The notes below the pieces were generated by a model. It did no database searches. It saw nothing but the letters and a program-made list of their open reading frames with translations, and was not told the DNA's origin. Both the position numbers and the translations under genes were made by a program. Shown here piece after piece: positions 22,802 to 33,740 of a stretch of DNA of 64,000 nt. Positions within the stretch are counted from its first letter, which is position 1; each line of letters begins with the position of its first letter. Source of the DNA: Tetradesmus obliquus (Eukaryota; Chlorophyta; Chlorophyceae; Sphaeropleales; Scenedesmaceae); NCBI GenBank assembly GCA_030272155.1, contig CP126203.1:4532501-4596500 (forward strand), written 5' to 3'.

Positions 22802-25800
22802 TCACACGCTCAGCCCCTCAAACCTAGTCACTGCTGCTTCATACCAATCCTGGTGCTTTGCAGCGCTGCGCTGCAGCAACACTGCCACAGCACCGTGCAC
22901 AGCTGCCTCCTCCAGCACGTGTTTCACTGCTGCAGTGCAGCCAGCGATGGCGTTACACCATGGGCCATCTGGCATGCACCCTGCCACGCTCGCATGCAGC
23001 TCATCCGCTGCCTCTTGCCGCGAGCGGCTTGCTTCCAGGCAGACGTTCTTCACGTACAGGAAGTACTGCTGCGTGCGCTCTCGCTCAAAGCGCTGCAGCA
23101 CCAGCTCCTCGATGGTGCGGGCCATCTGCAATGGCAGAATCAAACCAAACAAGCAGAAATGTGGCAGCACATGAGCGCTTTTGAACCAGCACAAGAGTGC
23201 ACAAAAGCTGTCGCAAAATAATCTGATGCATGCTTGCGCTTCTGGCACGCAGCGACGTTGGCGCTTGACACTAGGCACCTGGCAAAGCAGCTAATCGGCT
23301 ACCCTCCTGCCATTTGCATGCCTCCTGCTCTTACCTCTGCGCAAACGTCCCTGAAGCGCTCTGCCAGAACTGCTGCGACTGCGCCAGACCTGTTGGCTGC
23401 TGCTCCCCGCCACGGGTACTCGCCCTTGAACAGCTTGGTCACCTCAGCCTCTGTCCAAACTGCAGGCAGCAGCTGTACTGCATCACTGCCGGGCGCGTCC
23501 ACCACCTGCCAAGTGTGCAGCATAGCCACCAGCTGCCGCACACGCTTGCGCCTGCCCTGCGCCTGCTTGCGCTGCGAGCGGGTTATGCTGCTTGCTGCGC
23601 CCTGCTGCTGTCGCTCGTATGTCAACACAGCAAGCGCAGACACATTCTTCTCCACGTCTGCCTGCAAGCTCTTCAGCTGCTCATCCCGCAGAGCAGCCAG
23701 GCCCTGCTTGTACTCAGCGCTGCCAGGCTGCAGTGGCGCCCTGATGTCCAGCTTGGTCATCAGTGCACCCAGCTTCTCTGCAAGCTTCTGCAGGCGCGGG
23801 GCGTCCTGCCCGCGCGCGTGCAGCGAGCGCCCCTCTCTGCCAGGCAGGGCCACAGCCAGAGCTGTGGCGTGCTGCTGCATCTGCAGCAGCCCCCTGCGCT
23901 GCTGGTCCACACGCACGTAGTCCACCTGCAGAACACAGCACATGGCCAGGCGCAAAGCACGGAAACAAGCAGATGGTGTAAGCTTCAAGTAATTGCAACA
24001 TCAAAAAGCCTTGTACATATTGCGCAACCACAAACACATACCAGTAACAGCCAATGCTGCTGCAACCCCTAACAGGCAGTGCGGCAGCCGCTGTCATGCT
24101 GCTCTGCGCAGCGTTCTCAGATGCATGAACGCAGCATGCAGTAGCAGGACTGTGCTGGACACTACGCTGCACCACTAAGCTCACCAGCAGCTTCAGCCGA
24201 GCGGCTGCAGCATCAAGGGTGACAGGAGCTGCAACATCAGTAGGTCCGCATGCATCCACTGCAGCAGACATCAGCTGCATCTCAGTCAGGCCCTGCCGCC
24301 CCGCTGCGGCCACCAGGTCTGTGTAGCGGCTGCGGCACTCCTCTGCACGGCGGCAAACAACATGAAGTTGCGCTGCAGCGTACACAGACATATACACAGA
24401 TAGCAAGTACTTGCGCAGCTACTGTCTGCATTCAGAAATGAAGGTGGTGCTGGACGCACACATGTCGGACAAACAGCTCAGCCCCAACTGCTGCAACACA
24501 CAACACCCGCATCTTGGCAATGTTAATTGGAGGCCTTGCTGCCACTTACCCAGCTTGCGCACAAGGCTCCTGTGCTGCTCCACCATGAACGGCACAAACT
24601 CTGCAAGCCGTGCAGCTGCGACGAAGCCCAAGAAGTCGTCGATGCAGTCCAGGTAGTTGGGCTTAGCCATGTACCTCGTGATGGAAGTGAGAGGCTTCAG
24701 CTGAGCCCACAGCTGCTCGCAGGTCTCACCAACCCTGCGGCCAGCACCTGCGCAAGCAGCAAGTTGGCGCGCAGAGCCACCGTCAGTCATGATGCCTCAA
24801 GCCACTCTTACACTCGAGCTTTGAATACATGGCCAACAAGCGCTGTGTTCTGCAAATTGCACAGCAGTGCTGCTGCGCATCGTGCAGCCATGCAGCCTGT
24901 GCGTGTGTTGTTTTTGTCATTGCCAAACTGTATGCAAACCACCCGCTGTCTCTGCATCAATATGTGCACGCATACAGAACCCTGCCGCAAACACAACATA
25001 CCTGGTAGGTACAAGCCGGAGTTGCGCAGGCAGCACGTCGCTCCGTGCCCCTTGGCATGCCACCACGGCAAGCGGACGTGAGCGGGCTCAGCAGCTGGTC
25101 GTGGCTTCAGCAGCTGACGGTGGCGGGAGTAGCTGCAGCCGGTGTCCAGGTACATGATGTGCACGTGCGCGTCATACAGCAGCTCCTGCAGCGCCAAATC
25201 ATAGTACAGGAAGCGCTCCGGTGCCGGCATTGCCAGGAACATGCCCAGCAGCGGGAAACCATGGCTGCACACGCCGCCAGCCAGGCCGCACTCGTCGCTG
25301 ATGCCACTGTGCAGCGACGTCTCCCTTGCACAGCTCAGCTGCGGATGGCACTCGCCCGCCACCTCGATGCTGACCTCATCAGCGCCAAGCTCGGCAAGCT
25401 GCGTCTGCTTCACGTGCAGCTGGCCGTTGCCCTTCATATCCCACAGCCTGGTGTGTGCCCTGCCTAAGAAGCGGCCCAGCACTGCAAAAGCCTCGCTGTA
25501 GCCGCCACTTTTGCCGGCTGAGGCGTACCGATTGGACTTGACATTAGCATCAAAACACACAGCTATGATGGCCGGCTTGTCACTGATGCTGAAGATGGAC
25601 AGGATGTCGCGCGCATCAGCTAGCAGTGTGAACAGCAGAAGGCGAGCAACACGGCTGGGTGTTAGTCACTGAGCCCTGCTCACAGGATGTTGCCAGGGGG
25701 TTTGCATGGTGCATGTAAGCAATCTGGTCACATTCAAACAAAGTGGGACGTGTTGCATGCGCTGAGCCAAGTACACAACATGCAGCGCGCAGAACGCCCA

Positions 25801-27278
25801 TGCCAGCATGTACACAATGCATCATGCGGCAAGGTCGCAAGTGCTACACCAACAGCTGCAACATAAACACAGGGACAGGCAGCCACAGCATGCATGAGCC
25901 CAGCTGCCAGCTCACCTGCTAGCAGGCCCCTCTCCAGTGCGCTGCGCTGTAGCGTACCCGCAGCAGCAGCACCTGCACCACACAACAGCATACATACATG
26001 GACTGCAGCACAAAAGACATGGCAGCAGAAGCGCAGCTGGCCTGCAATGGCTGCAGCTGTGTGGCATGCGCTGCTGGCTAAGAGGTGATACATGCCAACC
26101 CAATAGGCAGATTCGCTTAGCCGCTCTCACCTGGGTCAAACAGATGCTCTGCAGAGTGGCGAGGTGGCGCCACCGCTGCTGCTGCCTCTGCGGCACCTGC
26201 ACATGAGCAAGATCGCGTCAAACGCTGCCTGCCGGTCACAGTGCTGCAATGAGGCTGAAGCGCTTGTGGAACACATCATACCTGCCGAGTCAGGCGTGCC
26301 AGCGCATGCTGGGCATAGCCCCGCAGGGCCAAAAAAGCTCAGCTCGGCGCCGACCAGCGCGTGGGGGTCATGAGCATACTCTGCTGCACGGCTGTACTCC
26401 AGCCACGCCGCCTGTATATCTCTGCAAGCAAGCACCATCCTGTCAAGGCGGCAGCCCACACAGCGCACAGCATCGCTAGCGTGCGAGCGCTGCATTAGCG
26501 ATGCTCACCGTTGGTCAATGGTTGGAACTGCGCCTCGGCCAGCTGGGCATGCTGCTGACGCTGCTGCTGCTGCGGCGGCACCATCTATGACCACAGCAAC
26601 AGCAATGCAGGCACCTGTAAATGTGCCGCTGCTGAGGCCACCCGGAAGCACCAGGTGCCTGTAGAACTCCAGGAGCTGCTTGTCAAACCAGGTGTTGGGC
26701 ACAACAGGACTGCTCCCCCAGCAGCCAGCTGCGGCAGGGCTGAGCTCCCAAGTGGTGCCACATGCCTCGCACGTGACAGTTGGCACTGACAGCCAGAAGC
26801 TGGCGCCCAGCATGTGGCAGGCAACTGACCTGCTGCTGCCAACTGTTATGCAGGTGTCACCGTCGTGCACTCTGCTCACACCGCTGCCGCAGCACCAGTG
26901 ACGTGAGAGCGCTTCCACCATGCGCTCGTTCATCAGCTGCACGAGACTCTGCCGCTGCTTCAGCTGGTCCTCAGACTGCTGGCATGCCTCGTACTGCTGC
27001 AGGCTGTTGATGTTGGCAGGCCTGCGTGCATCCCAATTAAGCCGCTGCTGCTGCACACGCCGCTGGTGCTCACTGTCGCCATGACATACGTCCAGTTCTG
27101 CCCAGGTGTCTTCGTTTAACTCCACACCATCGTCACTAGTATGTACCCGCTGCCTAGGCCTGCCTCTGAAAGCGTTTGGTGGCAGTTGGTTGGTCCTCTT
27201 ACTGCTGTCCCTGTGCTGCTTTAGGTTTGCTGCGACAAAGTTGTGCCTCTGCTGCGACTCAGTCACAAACGAAGACAT
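22802..27278 (-). CDS. KDZ-superfamily transposase (RNase H-fold, Cys-cluster type)
   Basis: Nine exons on the minus strand close in frame to 973 aa: 27278-26509, 26421-26282, 26196-26131, 25972-25916, 25619-25002, 24747-24550, 24342-24185, 23925-23335 and 23125-22802. Residues ~127-215 hold the Cys-cluster region (HWCC, CEACGTTWELSP, then CWGSSP and WFDKQLLEFYRHL) that precedes KDZ catalytic cores. The core has FDANVKSNR (D368), CSHGFPLLGMF and PERF...YDLAL, MYLDTGCSY (D503) and GETCEQLW (E561), matching the D...D...E order of KDZ transposases. The Ala-rich end of exon 1 (~222-250) could be an extra in-frame intron. The C-terminal ~370 residues are helical and charged. The start ATG is the first in the exon. 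It should cut and insert the element at its 63-bp ends. All catalytic motifs are present, so it may be active. Confidence 0.88.
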
Positions 27279-27801
27279 GCTGTTGCATCATATGTACATC
27301 ATAAGTACATCGATCGACAGGAGAACGTGCTGCGAGAGGATGGATGAGGATGCAAGCTCAGGCGCCAAGCACTGCTGCGAACAAGCCACTCGTTCAAGAC
27401 TTATCGGCAAACCTCTTGTCCATGTCAAGTTACTGCCAGCACCAGTCATTAACTGCAGATGCAGTAGCACCAGAGAGCATTGGTTGTTACAACCGCTACG
27501 AGGGTGTCATGGCACGTGATCACTAACGTGAGCTAACAGAATGAATTTCAGATAACCCATATGACGCTTGTGTCTAAGCATAAACACACAATTTCAACCT
27601 GTTGCTTAATGCCACAGTGACGCTGTGCCACCCTGCACATACTTTTTGGCACTGCAGCTGCCACAGCTGGCTGGCACTGGTGCCATGGCTGGCCATAGGG
27701 CCCCAGGTAAGCACCACCTGCAGCGGTGCTTTTCAAACAAAGGATGCTGCGTTATATATGTAATTAAGCTTTGGCAAGCGCTTCCATGGTAGGCTGGTAG
27801 G
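27279..27801. other. Right subterminal region of the KDZ element
   Basis: 523 bp between the transposase start and the right terminal repeat, expected to hold the transposase promoter. No clear TATA box is seen in the first 150 bases; a TTATATATG lies near 27751-27760, distant from the start. Confidence 0.5.
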
Positions 27802-27864
27802 TCATACCAGCTTTGGTTAGGAGTTCCTACCCCATGTTGGTAGCCCTTATCAGGTGACTTAGCT
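27802..27864 (-). repeat. Right terminal inverted repeat of the KDZ element
   Basis: 63 bp, the perfect reverse complement of 16126-16188. It is followed immediately by GCAGCTGC. Confidence 0.9.
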
Positions 27865-27872
27865 GCAGCTGC
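27865..27872. repeat. Target-site duplication, right copy (GCAGCTGC)
   Basis: Directly abuts the right terminal repeat and matches 16117-16124. It is the start of a 20-bp unit (27865-27884) that also occurs left of the element. Confidence 0.6.
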
Positions 27873-27884
27873 AGTGCAGCCCTG

Positions 27885-29865
27885 ACAACTCAGCAACACC
27901 TCAAGTCGAGTCAGCGCATGCACGGCAGTATGAGTGACACTGAATGACCGTGACTGGCAGTTTTTTGCAAAGAAGCCTGTGCAACGCCAGCAGAGGCATC
28001 AGCTGCTGGCACAAGACCAGTGGCAGCATGCACACCAACAACAACTGCCATGTATACGTGTACAGGCACTGCACTATGGCAGCTACAGCACACGTGCGTC
28101 ATGCTGAACGTCTGAAACCACCCTTGCCAGCCTCAACCACATGCATTCAGAGGCGCCAACTCGCATGCCAGAAGCTGCTGTACACTGCACTGCCGCCGTC
28201 CTGCATGCATGATGCAACATATGCGACCACGCACTGCCCAGGCATTGCAGAAAAGCACGGTAACGAGGCAGCGTGCGACACACTACCCAAGCTTATCATC
28301 ATCCCCAGTCAAGCGACGGCGCAAACCACCATGGATGATCTGCGGGCCCGCGCTGCGGTAGCTGTCAGGCCCAGCTAGTCAAACAGCCTGGTCAAACATA
28401 ACGGTCAAACATAACAGCCTGCATGTTTCCACAATTTATTTGCCTCAACTACAAGTTTGATGTGTAGGTGGCAGCTTGCAACACCTGCAGCACCCAAGTG
28501 AATTCGTCGACCTTGATTCTCACTGAACCAGCTTGCATACAGCGTCGCAGCCTGCCACAATCGCAATGTAATGCCTGCCATGTTGTGCCTACCATTTAAG
28601 GACTGTAACGTATGCAGGCGTTTATGCGCTGATAAAGGGGTATCAAACCACTGGGTAATCAAGCATGCTGACCTGTGACTCCCTGGACAACTGCAATGCT
28701 CTGGCAGAGCTGTACAAAATACTGACAACAGTCTGAAGCAGCGCCAGCACAACCTTGTACGGTTGTTGCTGTGTATGGCTGGTGCAACCAAATAAAGACT
28801 GCCAACACCGAGCACCTGCTGTAGCAAGAAAAAAACAACAGTCAACCAGGTAACCACTAAGCAAACAACACCAGACCTGGCACAGCCATGGCAGCGGCAT
28901 GCAGGCAGAGCAACCCAGCAAGTGAAACAGATATGCTTTTTGCTACGCAAGTCAAACAAAGATCGTGCTGAATGAGCAGCACAGGTAGCTGATTGTTAAG
29001 GACTGGACACGGGCCGTGCATGGTGTGCCTGAGTTGTAAGAAACTCTCAGATGGCACATGAAGAGACTGACTGTGTATCACAGGTTATGTTGTATTAGCT
29101 ATGGCTTTCATTGGCAGGCACTGCCCTGCACCTGGTGGTGGCATACGCAGGCCCCTCTGCATGTTGCTGCGCCATGCGCAGAGTCAGCGCCATATGCATG
29201 TGCAAAAGAGAACAGCACCGCATGCACACCTGGAATCAACACTATTGAACCCCCACCACATCACCCACCACCTCCAAGAAGCAAAGGATTGCTAAAGCTC
29301 ACGCAGTTGTCACACAATGCTGGAATGCAGGCCACGCATCTTATCTTATCACCCATTGCACCACCCATCATATGTTTGTACGTTCAACTCGAAATCAAGA
29401 CTGCTCACGCGCGCAAAGCAACCAATAAAAGAGAACCTGCTCGCTCGCATCACCCGCACCCCGCTCTTGCAGCTACGCAACACCCTGAACCGCAGCAGCA
29501 GCAGCAACACGCCAGCTTGAATGTTGGCTGCCTGCTATACCCCATGCACAATGCGACCCTTATGCACATCATGTAGCCTCAGTGCAGCACCCAAACATGC
29601 ATGCGTGCGGTGCCCCGCATCCCCCTCTGAGTACACCTGCATGGTGCGGTCGTTTCTGCGAACAGCAGTGAACCTTCAGTGAAACCCGGCAGCTTGCGGT
29701 GCGCTGCCAACAGCAGCGCAGCCACACCACCCCTTCACCCATTATATGCTACGCCTGTGCCCGCGTACACCCGTCTCATCCATTGTGTTGTTGCTCTGCA
29801 ACGTGCGTACTCATGCAACCCAACGCACACAAAATCTGTCAACACACACGCATGCGTTACTTCCC
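27885..29865. other. Intergenic stretch right of the transposon
   Basis: About 2 kb with no supported gene. Open frames on both strands are short, Cys/His/Pro biased and lack splice context. No repeat stands out. Confidence 0.5.
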
Positions 29866-30900
29866 TCACCCTGCCGGCTGCCGGCAGTTAGGGCTAAAGC
29901 TCCCCGCCTTGCAAAACCGCGCCATGAGCTTCACCAGCTGCGAGCGCCCTTGCTTCACATACAGCCGAGTCCCTGGCAGCCCCGGCGCCGGCTGTGTCTG
30001 ATTCCCGTACCCCAACACCTCCACAAAGCGGCCTGTGGGCGAGCTCGGATCAGCCTGCAAGCCCACAAGCTGCATGCTCATCTCAAACACTGTCTGCTCT
30101 GACATCCACAAGTTAAACACCGCAGAGGACCGCCCGCCCCGCGTGATCAGCACAAACACACCAGCCTGGTTGGCAGGGCCACGCCCGCCGGGCGCCCACA
30201 TAACGTTAAAACGCAGGTTGATGACAGCTGTCTTGTTGAGATTGCGCACTCCAAGCAGTGTCTTGGTGCGGATGGGGACCATTATCAACTTTGAGCCAGC
30301 CGGCACGGTCAGCCCGCCGTTTTGCAGCCGCAGCGTCGCGATTTCGACGAGCACGCCGCTGTTGGGATCAACAGTCGCTGGACCATTTGCAGGCACCAGC
30401 ACCACGCTGTTGGCAGTAGTGCTGCCTCCGGGCTCTGCTGTGTTTTCAACCACAAAGCCTTTGCACAAGATGCCGCTGCAGCCACGCGGCGTCAGGGTGC
30501 AGGTTTGCGCTGGGCTGCTGCTGCCGCTGCTGCTGCTGGTGCCAGTTGTGGTGGTTGTGGTGTTGGTAGGAGTGGCGAGCTCTGTTTCCACCTCCGGCAA
30601 ATACGCTGGCGGCAGCGGCGGCCATTCGATGAAGGGCGAGTCTTCAGGGTTCAGCTGCTGCGGCTGTACAGGGTCTGAAGCTGCTGCGGCTGCTGATGCC
30701 GGCTCTGCTGCTGCTGCTGTTGCTGCTAAGCTGGGATCGCCGTCCGGTGGCAGCTGCTGGGGCTGCAGCGGCTCGCTAGGTTCTGCTGCTGCTGCTGCTG
30801 CTAGTAGTGCTACTGCGATTGCTGCTGATGGAAAATTGTTCGGAGGTTGAGGGCAGCAGCAGGGGAACAGCGGGTGCGAGGAAAGGAGCAGGGCAGGCAC
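29866..30900 (-). CDS. Secreted-looking protein of unknown function (main exon; 5' end unresolved)
   Basis: One long open exon gives up to 344 aa. The frame opens at GTG (30900) with an upstream stop, and no ATG exists in or just before it, so the initiator must lie in an unlocated upstream exon. A TTTCCATCAGCAG acceptor near 30830 is plausible. The start of the exon encodes a hydrophobic Ala-rich segment (AAIAVALLAAAAAA) that looks like a signal-peptide core. An Ala/Pro/Gln stretch and a Thr/Ser linker (TPTNTTTTTTGTSSSSGSSS) follow, then a ~200-residue domain with paired Cys (CTLTPRGCSGILC) and a C-terminal FCKAGSFSPNC. This layout suits an extracellular or wall protein. The TGA at 29866 sits inside GGTGAGGG, which could instead be a splice donor. 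No family was recognised. Confidence 0.6.
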   Translation of the reverse strand: MPALLLSSHPLFPCCCPQPPNNFPSAAIAVALLAAAAAAEPSEPLQPQQLPPDGDPSLAATAAAAEPASAAAAASDPVQPQQLNPEDSPFIEWPPLPPAYLPEVETELATPTNTTTTTTGTSSSSGSSSPAQTCTLTPRGCSGILCKGFVVENTAEPGGSTTANSVVLVPANGPATVDPNSGVLVEIATLRLQNGGLTVPAGSKLIMVPIRTKTLLGVRNLNKTAVINLRFNVMWAPGGRGPANQAGVFVLITRGGRSSAVFNLWMSEQTVFEMSMQLVGLQADPSSPTGRFVEVLGYGNQTQPAPGLPGTRLYVKQGRSQLVKLMARFCKAGSFSPNCRQPAG

Positions 30901-32576
30901 ACAAGTGTGTCAGGACAGCACTGTGCGGGGCGTGTGGATATGGACTGGCTGAAGCTGATGCTGCAGATGCTGTGCAGGTGTGTTAGGGGTGTTATATTAT
31001 GCACGGTGCAATGGTGGCACAATATATGTTGATGGGCTGCCTGCTACTGCATGCACGTGATACATGCACCCAGTTGCAGGAATAGTACTGTGACGGTACA
31101 CACTGTGCTGCATGCGCCATGTATCGATATCCCTGGCTGCCTGCGGGCACTGGCGTCTGCAGCTAATGAAGCGGAAGCTATTGCCAGCGCATTTGCTGCG
31201 GCACAATGCGGAAACCCTGCTGACTTTGCCGCAGACTGACAGTGCAAAAGGGAGGACCAACGCTGAGACCGGTTCAGCCGCTAGCAAACCTGGCAGTGCA
31301 ACACCGCCCAGGACAGTCGCTGACAAGAAGCTGTTTATTAATCGCTAAGGGCGCTGAATACACAACCCAGCAGGGGGTGCGACAGCTGCGTGCCAACCCT
31401 CCTCAGCAGCTAGCCTGAACATCACGCCACGGGACACAGCGCAATTACCTGTGATCAGCAACGCGCCATATGTTCTTCGAAGTATCATCAGCTCTGTCAC
31501 AGCAACTCACTGCGAGAGAACTGCACTGTGGCCATGTGTTTTGCGATGCGGCCCGGAGCGTCGCTTTCTTATTACTTTTGATGTTCAAAGATTTGAGCTT
31601 GTTGAAGATGCGAAAGATTGAGCACTAAAAATATGGAAGGAGCTCTGAACTGAAGGCGGAAGGACAGTCTTGGGTTGTATACGACACTTGATCTTGCTGA
31701 TGCTGCCGTTCCGCGGACATATGATGCTCTGGAAAAGAATTCCGAGATGATTCTTTCAATCTGTTATCGTTTGAGCTGGGACACATGCTCCGTGCAAGGG
31801 CATGAATAAGGAGAAGAGAAGATGACCAGGGGTAAGCGGTGGCCTTGCCAGCATGCACGCAGCAGGAGCTGGTGTGTGGCTTAAACAGTGTCCAAACAAA
31901 GAATCCCGACTGTAGAAACACCATTTTGTTTATGAAGAATGTCGCGTAAACTGACACAGGATGCAATGTGTTGACACTGCTCTGACAGCCGCTGAGCGGC
32001 AGGGCAGAAGTTGCCGTGCCTCACCAGGGGCCAATGATCATCTTCTCGCGTTGTGGGCGATTGGGAAGTGTGTCAATCGGAGAAGCTGACCCTCCTTCAA
32101 GGGCAAGGCACAAATCAGGGTGCTGTCACTGCATGTAAAGATGGGACAGTCTAGCATGAAAAATGCGAACCTGCGCAACTGCTAGCATTGCTTGGCCAGG
32201 AGACCCCCCGCCCACGGCATGTGCTGCCAGTGTACGGTGCAGGCAACTGCCGCGAAAGAGCAGCAGTGCAGATGTACATCTACATGTAACACGTGTTCCA
32301 GCAGGAGCACGCACTCACGACAACAAGCAGCACGCATCACAGCGTGACCATCTGCACCAGATGTCATGCCTGTGGGGACTGCGCCCTCCGGAGCCTCATG
32401 GATTTGACAAGCTGCTGTCATTGTGTAGAAACACAGCATGTGTGCTCGTTTTGCGACAGCAGCTGCTGCACGGATGCCAGCTGTGTCTGAGCGCAAGGTT
32501 AGTTCGCTGCCAGGACCGTCCTGAACCGTGACGGTTCACCCTGAACCGCGACGGTGCTGCCCTGTTTATGTAGGAG

Positions 32577-32617
<41 letters not shown>

Positions 32618-33545
32618 GATGTGCCTCACGGCTGCTGGCTATGCCAGTATAGCTGCAGCATGCATGCTACACAGTTGCAGCAGACCTACTGCATGCACTA
32701 CAATGTCAATGTTTGATCAGGTACATGACACAGCAGATGAGGCACTGCCTCCTGGCAGGACTCATGCTCTGGGAGCTGGCAACCAGTCCCTGGCCCTGGC
32801 TGAATGATCCTCCTGCAAGCATGCTGGCAACTCTGTCCTGCAAGTACATAATGCGCCTGGCAATGGCTCTAGTGCACCTACTAGGCTGCAGCTTCACGGC
32901 AGGTCAACTCAGATGTGCAACTTTCACTACTCACACAACACTGTAAAACTCCATGTCAACTACAGCCTGGCAGGCTGCACCATTTGCTTGTGCAGGGGCA
33001 TGTGCTGTGCCACAGTTCCTTTAAATGAAACTGCATTCACAGGATCCAGTTGAGCACCTGCCAAGAGCATTTTAAAGGACCAGATGGAGTGTGAACGGCT
33101 CACCGGCAGCTGCACACTCTAATTTGATGCTACCAGTAACGTTCTGCATTAGTGACCACCTGCAAGCTCCTGATGCTGGCGTCGCTGCTGTTGCAGCGGC
33201 AATTGCCACCGCTGCTGCCACCAGCTACCATGCGCCACCATCTCCCTCCCTCAACTCACTGTGGTTGTAGATTCAACAAGTGGTGCAAATACCCAGAATG
33301 CTTAGCTATCATTGCTGCAGGGCTGCTTGGTCTGAGCTCCCGAGCCACCAGCCTGCTGCAGCTAGGCTTGTTCCCATGCAGCAGCCACCCAGCGCCATTC
33401 CACAGATTCCGCACTAAGACAGCATAAATGAATGGCTAGCATTGCGATAGCCTGCTTTGTGCGCCCAACGCCGCAGATACTTTCAAGATCAACTGCAGCA
33501 GGTACAGGGGCCTGTGGTTATTGCCTCTGATCAGCTCAGGTACAA
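30901..33545. other. Intergenic region between the secreted-protein gene and PGK
   Basis: About 2.6 kb separating two divergently oriented genes. On the minus strand CATAATATAAC near 30990-31000 is a possible TATA element for the gene at 29866-30900. A (CTG)12 microsatellite lies at about 32578-32614. No convincing coding exon is present. Confidence 0.5.
32578..32614. repeat. (CTG)12 microsatellite
   Basis: An uninterrupted trinucleotide run in intergenic DNA; unlike several others in the window it is not next to a known splice acceptor. Confidence 0.85.
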
Positions 33546-33554
33546 TATATAAAT
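33546..33554 (+). promoter_or_regulatory. Putative TATA box of the PGK gene
   Basis: TATATAAAT lies 187 bp upstream of the PGK start codon, the best TATA-like match in the region. It would imply a 5' UTR of about 150 bases. Confidence 0.45.
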
Positions 33555-33740
33555 GTACATTAGCGTAAGCCAATGCTTTACCGCATCGACGTAGGTGTAT
33601 GGGAGCTGAGGTAGGGCACAACAGGTTACAATTGCACCAGGCAGCCCCGCCCATCGGGCGTATGTAATGCTCCAGGCACGCAGCGATCCCCACCTTTTCA
33701 AATTGGTCATTTGCACCAGTCACGCCATCCATACACCACA

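Larger units (their letters stand above)
16126..27864. mobile_element. Complete KDZ (Kyakuja-Dileera-Zisupton) DNA transposon, 11.7 kb
   Basis: Bounded by perfect 63-bp inverted repeats (16126-16188 and 27802-27864) and 8-bp target duplications. It contains two convergent genes, both intact: an accessory gene at 16844-19400 (+) and a KDZ transposase at 27278-22802 (-). Their 3' ends are separated by 3.4 kb of non-coding sequence. Identical terminal repeats and two unbroken reading frames across 15 exons suggest a recent, possibly still autonomous insertion. Assignment to KDZ rests on the transposase: Cys-cluster region, SHGFPLLG...PERF, MYLDTGCSY and GETCEQLW motifs. Its genes lack the exon-edge copies common in host genes nearby. 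Confidence 0.85.

Noticed and set aside
26517-26625. Possible extra intron at the Ala-rich end of transposase exon 1
   Set aside because: Its donor (GTGCCT) is weak and the sequence is open and in frame either way, so I kept it as coding but flagged it.
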